Assembly: GCA_003231035.1 (NCBI GenBank)
Contig: QIHU01000249.1
Span: 1-5,687, forward strand
From: Acidobacteriota bacterium
GTDB lineage: Bacteria > Acidobacteriota > Thermoanaerobaculia > Multivoradales > SZUA-115
Reading direction: 5' to 3'
Length of the DNA: 5,687 nucleotides
The notes under the pieces were generated by a model that worked only from the letters and a program-made list of their open reading frames with translations, did not search any database and was not told where the DNA came from. Below, piece after piece: positions 1 through 5,687 of the stretch (the first letter of the stretch is position 1; each line of letters opens with the position of its first letter). Both the position numbers and the translations under genes were made by a program.

Positions 1-1545
1 GCGCCCTTCGTCCACAAAGAAGGTCGCGCGGGGAACCAACCATAAGTCCTCTTCGCCCCACAGCCGAGCCGCGTATCCGGGAAGACGGCCAGCCGCGGCC
101 AGGGTCACTTCCAGCGGCAACTTGGGGCCAGAGAGAACGGTCGCGAGGGCCGGTTTCGAAGCGGAGGTCGGCAAGGCGGCCACCACCGCCGGCAGCGTCC
201 ACAGCGCCGCCGCAAGCCAAGGCAAGGAACCGCTGACTTGACTGCGTTGGCTGAAATTACCGCGTCGGCTGACTTGACCGCGCCGGCCGGCCACCAGCCA
301 CAGTGCCGGAGCGATCAGCGCCAGCCGGGGGTCGCCTAGGATGTCGACCGGCGCCGAGTCTCGCCGCGGACCATTCCACACGATGACCAGCAGCGCCACC
401 CCCACGGCGGCGAGAAGTAGCCGCTGCTGGCGATCCCCTCCGCCACTGAGTACCGCCACGCACAGCGCGGCCAAGGCGAAGGGAAAGAAGGCGAGCATAC
501 CGAGGTGGCGCCCCACAAACAGGTAGAGAAGGTTGCGGGGAGCGTTTCTCAGCCCACCCAGGCCGTCGAGGTCGAATCCGCTACTGTGCGCATCGATGCT
601 ACCGCCCTCTGCCTGGACGTTCGCCAACGCGATCCCTTGGAGCGCCCGCTCCCAGCTTCCTCTCCGCCTAGCCTCCGTGGCGGACACTGGATAGTCGCCA
701 TGAAAGCGAGCGCGCAGTGTGGTCGGTCCTTCCACTCCCTCGACCAGTCGCCGCTCCACCGAACTGAGGGCCAGGGTCACCAGCAACACCGCGCTCAAGA
801 AGCCGACCAAGCTATTCAACCGTCGCCCGGCGAGGAGGTCGACGAGAATCGCCACCGCGAAGATCCACGCCAGAGGGGTGTGCGCCGCCGCCATGCCGAT
901 CGCTAGCCCAGCGACGCTCAAGCCAATCCTCCCGCGCCAGCCGGCGTTCGATCTTGCCGGTGGCCGCGACCGTCCACGGCGCCAGAGCCAGAGAGCGGCA
1001 AAGAGTGAGAGCATCACGAAGGTCTCGGCCTGGGCGCGGAAGAGGTAGCCCACTCCCGCCGTGGCGATGACGAAACCAAGCCACCAAACGAGCGATGGCG
1101 CCTCCTCGAAGCGACGCCGCACCAGCAGCGCGGCGGCAAAGGCCAGCCACAAGAGGACATTGAAGATCAGCAACCCACGGTCGCCCAGTACGGCATAGAA
1201 GGGCAGCACGGCCAGCGGATAGGCCAGCGGCCGATCGAAGTAGGAGGTCGTGCCGGCATCTCGGCTGAGCAGGGCTACCCCGCGCGGCCCCTCGGACCAC
1301 CGCTCGAGCCCTCGGCCGAGATCCGCGCGCGCGAAGGCGAGGTCGTGGTCATGCCACAGACTCTGCACCATCGGCAGGTAGGTCGCTTCCTCCGGCCCCG
1401 GCCCGGGAGCCACCGGTAGAGCGATCGCTAGCCCCAGCAGAACCACCGCCAGGACTAGGAAAATCGCGCGTTGCTGGCCTGCGATCACCAGCCGCCTTTC
1501 GGCGACTTCTGACCAGCTCCGCCTTGCCACCGATTCATTGCTCAC
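1..1545 (-). CDS. Polytopic inner-membrane protein, probable GT-C-like glycosyltransferase (3' end outside window)
   Basis: A stop-free frame of 515 codons runs off the left edge, so the C-terminus is missing. By eye I count about 10-11 hydrophobic segments, near residues 27-45, 107-121, 124-142, 151-168, 174-189, 207-238 (one or two), 242-262, 338-367, 375-390, 406-420 and 440-458. An Arg-rich N-terminus (RRSW, ERR) suggests the first helix starts in the cytoplasm. The loop after helix 1 carries acidic residues E52, E53 and a DHD at 66-68, where GT-C enzymes usually keep their catalytic or metal-binding acids. A long hydrophilic loop (263-337) is probably periplasmic. This pattern fits enzymes that use polyprenyl-phosphate sugars, but no family signature is decisive. 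Another kind of membrane protein of a glycan locus is possible. The start is uncertain: GTG at 1545 overlaps the upstream gene by 11 bases but has GAGG almost touching it; GTG at 1530 has a weak GGTGA about 10 bases upstream. A three-fold hexapeptide repeat lies at residues 422-439. The gene is last in the visible operon. Confidence 0.85.
   Translation of the reverse strand, partial: MSNESVARRSWSEVAERRLVIAGQQRAIFLVLAVVLLGLAIALPVAPGPGPEEATYLPMVQSLWHDHDLAFARADLGRGLERWSEGPRGVALLSRDAGTTSYFDRPLAYPLAVLPFYAVLGDRGLLIFNVLLWLAFAAALLVRRRFEEAPSLVWWLGFVIATAGVGYLFRAQAETFVMLSLFAALWLWRRGRSRPPARSNAGWRGRIGLSVAGLAIGMAAAHTPLAWIFAVAILVDLLAGRRLNSLVGFLSAVLLVTLALSSVERRLVEGVEGPTTLRARFHGDYPVSATEARRRGSWERALQGIALANVQAEGGSIDAHSSGFDLDGLGGLRNAPRNLLYLFVGRHLGMLAFFPFALAALCVAVLSGGGDRQQRLLLAAVGVALLVIVWNGPRRDSAPVDILGDPRLALIAPALWLVAGRRGQVSRRGNFSQRSQVSGSLPWLAAALWTLPAVVAALPTSASKPALATVLSGPKLPLEVTLAAAGRLPGYAARLWGEEDLWLVPRATFFVDEGR
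231..284 (-). repeat. Three 18-bp imperfect direct repeats inside the membrane-protein gene
   Basis: Three adjacent 18-base units occupy 231-248, 249-266 and 267-284. On the plus strand each begins with C/G-GCTGA and carries a C-GCG or TGCG core near its end; the first and third units share GCTGACTTGAC. Because 18 is a multiple of three, the repeat keeps frame and encodes three related hexapeptides, RGQVSR, RGNFSQ and RSQVSG (residues 422-439). They fall in the hydrophilic loop between two predicted membrane helices (406-420 and 440-458). A local in-frame duplication that lengthened a loop is the simplest explanation. Confidence 0.75.
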
Positions 1546-4207
1546 CCTCGCGGGGCTTGGTCTCGGAACCCGGCCCACCAGCTAGGCCAAACTGTTCGCC
1601 CGACGAACCGTTGACCCGCTCATAGATTCGCTGGAACCTCTGTACCAAGATGGCCGCCACCGCTTCGACACCGTGATGGCTGGCGATGTCCGCCCGTGCC
1701 CTCTCGGCGAGTGCCGCAACTTCCGCCGGCCTCTCGAAGGCCAGGCGCATGCACCGCGCGGCGTGATCTTCGTCTGGCTCCGCCCACGTAGCGCCGGCCG
1801 GGTAGGGCCCTAAGTCCTCCTCGATCTCGACCAACCGGTAGCGCACCGGATAACTGTTGTTGACGTTCATGAAGTCCGTGTTGCCCGAATAGGCGGTGGC
1901 GATCACCGGCTTGCCGAGCACCATCGCCTCGGCCAGGGTCAAACCAAAGCCCTCGGCGCGATGCAACGACACATAGCAGTCGGCCAACGACGCCAGAGCG
2001 TGCACCTCGTCTTTGCTCAGGTACTCGTCGACCAGGATTACGGAATAGTCGCCGATCGCCGCCTTCAGCTCGTCGACCGCATCCTGAGCGAACTGGGAGT
2101 TGATCGTCTTGAGTACCAGCTGAACCGGCTCGTCGGTCTTGAAGGCGCGCTGGAAGGCGCGCACCAGCCCCAGGGGATTCTTGCGCTCCGGGTAACTCAG
2201 GAAGTCGAAGATGAAGAGGAAGGTGAAGGGCTCGCTCGGTAGGCCGAGGCGGCGCTCTAGCGCTTGGCACACCGCCTCCTCGGGTGCTTCGAAGCCCACC
2301 GGCAGCCCCACCTTGCGCACCGGAACCGGCGAGGCGGCGCCGATGGCGTCCGCGCAGAAGCTGCTGGCGGTCCAGATCTCGTGAAAGTAGGGGAAGGAAG
2401 AATCCCAACGTCTCGGAAACTGTTCCAGCTCCCACATCCAGTAGCCGACGTTGTACTTGCGGCGGAACTTCTCGTGGCTCAGCTGCTCGAAAATATGTGG
2501 CACCTGGTCGGCATTGACGAAGAAGAGGTTGATGTCGTAGTCGTAGTTGTCCGAGAAATCCTGAAAGGAGCGGTCGCCGGTCCGCGAGGCCACGCCCAGT
2601 TCGAGGTTGCACAGCGAATAGGGAATCCCCGCCAACTTCAAGGAGCGGATCAAGCCGCGGACCCCTTCCCCCATCCCGCTCTCGGCGCTGATGTAGCCGC
2701 AGATGTTGACCCCATGACGGGTGATCGCTAGCCGCGAAACATCGCTGGCGATGAGCCCTCGACCAGGCCCCTCGACGACGGGCCGGCCCGGGCGCAGGCG
2801 GCGCTTGAGCGCCTTGGCCCGTTCCTCTCCCAGCGACCGCTTGAGGTGATATTTGACTTTCTTGGCGAGGCTACCGCGGTAGAGGCGGCCAGCCACCCGG
2901 CGGGCCTTGGCGGCCAGCGACATCCGCGGGCCGCGAGGCGACGTGGCGCTCGCCCCCGCGGACCCACCAGCCTCCCCGTCCCGCAACATGGCGAAGGGTT
3001 CGAGGAAGAGATCATCCAGCCGATACTCCGCCGGTCCGGCTTCCAGCAACCACTCGCCGAGGCGGAGTCGGTCGCGCCCAAAGGGGTCAGGATAGCCCTC
3101 GATCAAATCGTCGCGCGAGCGATAGAGGTGGTGGAGCAACCTCGAAAGGCCACCCTCGCCCCTGCCTTTGGCCCCTTCGCGCATCCACTCGAAGAAGCTC
3201 CCTTCACCGGTGGCGAAGGGGTCGCCAAAGCGCAGCCGGCTGGGCCCTTGCGAACGGTAGAAAGAACGGGCGATGTCCGGCACGCGGGTACCGTCCGCGA
3301 ACCGATCGTAGGCGTAAGCCCAGCCGCGAGTCTCCCGCCATCCCGCCGCCAATAGCCGCTCGCGGTAGGCCAGATAGAGTTCCTTTGCCTGGCCAATGTC
3401 ACCCAGACGAAAGCGGTTCTGGTGTTTCGACACCCGCTCCACATCGTGCGGATCGAAGCCGCTGAAGTGAAAGAACCGAAGCGGCCGGCCATTGACCCGC
3501 GCCCTGCCCTCGGCCCCCGGCGCATCCTCGAGAGTCACCGTGCGACCATGCAAGTTCCAATAGGCGACGTTGTAGCCGGGGTCCTTGAGCAGATGAACGC
3601 CAGAGAACAAACTCGGCACCAAGTCGATCCACTTCTGATCGACGAAGAGTCCCTTGGGGATGTCGACCACGCAGCGGTCGTAGACCCGGCGATGCCACCA
3701 GTCGAGGAGCGGCTTGGCCGCCGCCGCGCCCGACAGGGCGATAAACCCCAGGTTGTAGGCACCGGCCTGAAGAATGTGGGTCTCGCCCGGCAGATATTCG
3801 TCGTCAATCGGAGTGTCCAGGTGCGGTGTCAGCGCCACCGTATGCTCGTCGAGCACCGCGCTCAGCTCAACGAGGCGATCCATGACTTGGATGTCGGGGT
3901 CGAAGTAGATCAATTTCTCCGCCCCGTGATGGGCGAAAAGATGACGCAGGAAGGCCGGTTTGACGGCGGTGTTGAGTTCCAGAATGGTGTACTTGAAGCT
4001 GAAGTCCTCAAAGCGCTCGATCCCCAGTCGATCGGCGGTGATGACCTCGAAGGGCTCGTCCGCGGGATCAAAACAGCCGTCGATCTGGTCCACCAAACAG
4101 ACAAAGACCCGAGATCGGGGGTGATGCTCCAGAAACGACCGCGCCAGGACTCGCGCAAAGGGCAGGTAGTTCTTCGACACGATGGTGCAAGCGGTCAGAT
4201 CTCTCAC
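1535..4207 (-). CDS. Two-domain glycosyltransferase: N-terminal GT8-like GT-A domain fused to C-terminal GT4-type GT-B domain
   Basis: This is an 890-residue cytoplasmic or membrane-peripheral enzyme with two predicted catalytic domains. Residues 1-300 look like a GT-A fold transferase: TIVSKNYLPFARVLARSF at the start, DxD motif in YFDPDIQV (D103, D105), GAYNLGF at 149-155, FVDQKW at 188-193, NVAYWNLHGR at 213-222 and HFSG at 247-250. The last could supply the metal-binding His seen in GT8 relatives. Residues 300-410 appear to be a helical extension. A Lys/Arg-rich linker spans about 429-475. Residues 497-860 form a GT-B fold: glycine-rich GMGEG loop (511-515), NVGYWMWELEQFP (586-598), PERKNP (673-678), LVLKT (697-701) and the GT4 E-x7-E motif EGFGLTLAE (E752, E760). 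The last 25 residues are low complexity. I chose the GTG at 4207 because it shares GTGA with the upstream stop, has GGAG eight bases before it, and begins right at the conserved domain. A longer frame to 4297 would lie inside the upstream gene. The fusion could add two successive sugars of one glycan; donors and acceptor are unknown. Confidence 0.93.
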   Translation of the reverse strand: MRDLTACTIVSKNYLPFARVLARSFLEHHPRSRVFVCLVDQIDGCFDPADEPFEVITADRLGIERFEDFSFKYTILELNTAVKPAFLRHLFAHHGAEKLIYFDPDIQVMDRLVELSAVLDEHTVALTPHLDTPIDDEYLPGETHILQAGAYNLGFIALSGAAAAKPLLDWWHRRVYDRCVVDIPKGLFVDQKWIDLVPSLFSGVHLLKDPGYNVAYWNLHGRTVTLEDAPGAEGRARVNGRPLRFFHFSGFDPHDVERVSKHQNRFRLGDIGQAKELYLAYRERLLAAGWRETRGWAYAYDRFADGTRVPDIARSFYRSQGPSRLRFGDPFATGEGSFFEWMREGAKGRGEGGLSRLLHHLYRSRDDLIEGYPDPFGRDRLRLGEWLLEAGPAEYRLDDLFLEPFAMLRDGEAGGSAGASATSPRGPRMSLAAKARRVAGRLYRGSLAKKVKYHLKRSLGEERAKALKRRLRPGRPVVEGPGRGLIASDVSRLAITRHGVNICGYISAESGMGEGVRGLIRSLKLAGIPYSLCNLELGVASRTGDRSFQDFSDNYDYDINLFFVNADQVPHIFEQLSHEKFRRKYNVGYWMWELEQFPRRWDSSFPYFHEIWTASSFCADAIGAASPVPVRKVGLPVGFEAPEEAVCQALERRLGLPSEPFTFLFIFDFLSYPERKNPLGLVRAFQRAFKTDEPVQLVLKTINSQFAQDAVDELKAAIGDYSVILVDEYLSKDEVHALASLADCYVSLHRAEGFGLTLAEAMVLGKPVIATAYSGNTDFMNVNNSYPVRYRLVEIEEDLGPYPAGATWAEPDEDHAARCMRLAFERPAEVAALAERARADIASHHGVEAVAAILVQRFQRIYERVNGSSGEQFGLAGGPGSETKPREGEQ

Positions 4208-5365
4208 TGAGCATTCTCCGAAGAACCAGGCGGGTGGCCAGTTTGGAGCCCCACGGTTTCGACTCCAAGGACCGCCCGGTAACTCTCGACCAAGCACCGC
4301 GCCGACTGCTCCCAGGAGAACCGCCGTGCCCGCTCCAGTCCCGCTTGGCGCAGTCTAGCCGCGAACTCTGGATCGCCCAGAACGCGGGCCATCCCGTCGC
4401 GGATCGAATCGACCTTGGCTGGCTCGACGAGCATCGCCGCCTCCCCCACCACCTCCGGCAGCGACGAACTGTCGCTGGTCATCACCGCGGTACCGCAGGC
4501 CATGGCTTCGAGAGGCGGGAGGCCAAAGCCCTCGGCCAGGGAGGGATAGGCGAACAGATCGGCAGCGCCGTAGAGGCCTGGAAGATCGGTGTCCGCCACC
4601 CGACCGAGGAAGCGGACTCGCTCTTCGAGACCAAGCCGGGTGACCACCGCCCCCGGCCCTTCTTCCTCCTCGCCGCCCGGCCAGCCCTCGGCACCGACGA
4701 TCGCCAAGAGCCGATCGCCAACCACCGACCTAGGCAGGGCGGCGAATGACTCAATCAGGCGCGGCAGATTCTTGCGCGGCTCGCGGGTACCCACACTCAA
4801 GAGGTAGGGCTGATCGAGGCCATGGGCTTCTCGAACGCGCCACGTTTCTGCCTCTGGAACCACCGCGAAGCGCTCGTCAGCCGCCGGATACACCACGGTA
4901 ATCTCTTCGCCCGCGACCTTCCCTAGCGACAAATGGCTGACCAACTCTCGCCGGCTGCTTTCGGCGCGCCAGGGCTCGGGCTAGTCCGCGGGTGCAATGT
5001 AGCCGATTCTCAAAGGTATGCGCCCTCGGCAGGGTCAAGAAGGTCAGGTCGTAGAGGGTGAACAGCAAGTGTCCTCGGTAGCCACGAGGAACACTGTGCG
5101 TGGTGCAATGAAAGAGATCCACCTCGTCGTTGGCGGGAACTCGCCGACCGGTGAGTTCAAAAGAGGCTGGCAGGTTCAGCGAGGCGGGCAACGCGGTGCC
5201 GTCTTCTGGAGGCCAGGGTTGGTGGAGTGAGTAGAGGAGAAACTGGCAGTCCTCCAGCTCGCCCCTTTGCGCCAGCTGGGCCAGCCCCGTCAACAGACCC
5301 GCCGTGTACCGGCCGATCCCGTCGGGCGGCCCCAGGGCCTTGCTGATGTCGATCCCGATTCGCAC
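4204..5365 (-). pseudogene. GT4-family glycosyltransferase (GT-B fold), frameshifted
   Basis: Two overlapping frames together make one GT4 enzyme. The first starts at GTG 5365 with MRIGIDISKALG, has GIGRY (16-20), VDLFHCTTHSVP (82-93) and FTLYDLTFLTLP (102-113), and stays in frame to about ARAL (residues 129-132, near 4970). It then runs on in nonsense until a TGA at 4877-4879. The second frame resumes at ESSRRELVSHL (from 4962) and carries VTVVYPAAD-like strand VVYPAAD, the donor-binding VGTREPRKN, RFLGRV and the E-x7-E motif EGFGLPPLE (about 4533-4507), ending at TGA 4204-4206. In this family ARAL is normally followed by an Ala-Asp-hydrophobic-AIS stretch before ESSRREL. That stretch is absent, so roughly 5-10 residues plus the frame appear lost. 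The total length is one base over a multiple of three, and the rejoined product would be about 385 residues. The GTG start follows the previous stop by six bases; I see no strong Shine-Dalgarno. Without repair the protein would lack its nucleotide-sugar-binding half. Whether the break is real or a sequencing or assembly error cannot be told here. The fragment from TTG 4944 alone is unlikely to be functional. Confidence 0.85.
4216..4219 (-). promoter_or_regulatory. Ribosome binding site that decides the start of the two-domain glycosyltransferase
   Basis: On the minus strand GGAG is followed by eight bases and then GTG at 4207. This is good Shine-Dalgarno spacing. The site lies inside the last codons of the upstream GT4 gene, so ribosomes finishing that gene would terminate at the TGA sharing bases with this GTG. 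That points to translational coupling. Confidence 0.65.
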
Positions 5366-5371
5366 CGCGGC

Positions 5372-5687
5372 TCAGTAGGGCTTCTCGCCCGCCAGGCTAT
5401 CCTCGGCGAGGCGTTCGAGTTCGTTCAGCAACCGTTCGGCGGTCTCGCCGTCGAGCCTACCCGCCTGACCTGACGAGCCTCTTTGACCTCCGCCGCCGTC
5501 TGTTGACACTTCAAGTAGCGGGCCACACCTTTCAAGCCCGGCTCGATCTTTGTAACCAGCAGGGCGCTACCGCGCGCCACCTCGACCGCGATGAGATCTT
5601 GGGCCGAGCGCAATTCGGTGAGCTGGCGTTGGGTCAGTTCCACCGCGGCGAGGAGCCCTTGATGACGCGACCGCAAGCTAGCGGCGA
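5372..5687 (-). pseudogene. C-terminal part of an unrecognised helix-rich protein, frameshifted and 5'-truncated by the window edge
   Basis: I do not recognise the family. From the right edge one frame reads in without needing a start (GLLAAVELTQRQLTELRSAQ, then DLIAVEVARGSALLVTKIEP and VARYLKCQQTAAEVKEARQV). It is rich in helix-forming, charged heptad-like sequence with strong G/C preference at third codon positions. After about 5470 this frame degrades and stops at TGA 5425-5427. From about 5458 a second frame takes over with RLDGETAERLLNELERL and ends EDSLAGEKPY at TGA 5372-5374; it is again GC-rich at third positions. The two together read as one continuous coiled-coil-like tail, so a single missing base (or two extra) between about 5455 and 5475 is likely. 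It lies six bases upstream of the GT4 gene and in the same direction, so it belongs to the same operon. A coiled-coil tail fits a modifying or scaffold protein of a glycan locus, but that is only context. Confidence 0.6.

Noticed and set aside
812..1300. A minus-strand frame of 162 codons
   Set aside because: It is a shifted reading of the membrane-protein gene. The overlapping stop-free frame has regular hydrophobic helices and this one does not.
1421..1428. GCGATCGC octamer, the HIP1 word of cyanobacteria
   Set aside because: I noticed only one copy. Cyanobacterial genomes with this word carry it far more often, so it gives no support for that origin.
1620..2612. A 330-codon minus-strand frame overlapping the GT-B domain
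   Set aside because: It is a shifted reading of the same strand. It is Arg/Gly-rich nonsense, while the other frame carries the E-x7-E and GMGEG motifs.
2264..3355. Plus-strand frames at 2264-2731 and 2846-3355
   Set aside because: Both are antisense to the two-domain glycosyltransferase and their translations have no family-like motifs.
3422..4210. A 262-codon open frame on the plus strand
   Set aside because: It lies fully antisense to the GT-A domain of the fusion protein, whose motifs are unmistakable. Long antisense frames are expected opposite GC-rich genes, and its translation shows no recognisable domain.
4208..4297. Extending the two-domain glycosyltransferase 30 codons upstream to 4297
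   Set aside because: The added residues would lie within the end of the GT4 gene and look unlike protein of this family. GTG at 4207 has a well-spaced GGAG and starts at the conserved domain.
4234..4749. Plus-strand frame of 171 codons
   Set aside because: It is antisense to the conserved donor-binding half of the GT4 enzyme and has no recognisable motif.

Overview
The window is a densely packed, high-GC stretch (roughly two thirds G+C by eye) in which every gene I can support lies on the minus strand. Transcription therefore runs from coordinate 5687 towards 1. GTG start codons, gene junctions that overlap by a few bases and the lack of intergenic space suggest a high-GC bacterium. The proteins resemble polysaccharide-locus proteins of Acidobacteriota or Myxococcota-like bacteria, but that placement is an impression, not something the sequence proves.

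Layout in transcription order: (1) the 3' part of an unrecognised, helix-rich protein (5687 to 5372), which needs a frameshift to read through; (2) a GT4-type (GT-B fold) glycosyltransferase (5365 to 4204), broken by a second frameshift that probably includes a small deletion; (3) an intact 890-residue fusion of a GT8-like GT-A glycosyltransferase and a GT4-type GT-B glycosyltransferase (4207 to 1535); (4) the first 515 codons of a polytopic inner-membrane protein (1545 to 1, running off the window), probably a GT-C-like glycosyltransferase. Genes 1 and 2 are 6 bases apart, 2 and 3 share the four bases GTGA, and 3 and 4 overlap by up to 11 bases. This looks like one operon with translational coupling.

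Functionally this is part of a surface-glycan assembly locus (O-antigen, capsule or exopolysaccharide, or glycosylation of a surface molecule). The soluble GT4 and GT-A/GT-B enzymes would add sugars from nucleotide-sugar donors at the cytoplasmic face of the membrane. The membrane protein could act on the periplasmic side with a lipid-linked donor. The sugars, acceptor and final product cannot be read from the sequence.

I found no CRISPR array, tRNA, rRNA, insertion sequence, promoter or terminator. No stretch over about 10 bases lies outside a gene. The points most worth checking are the two frameshifts within about 500 bases at the right end (gene decay or assembly error), the two-fold catalytic fusion, and a small in-frame tandem repeat in the membrane protein. 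I did not find convincing evidence of a wholly new biological system.
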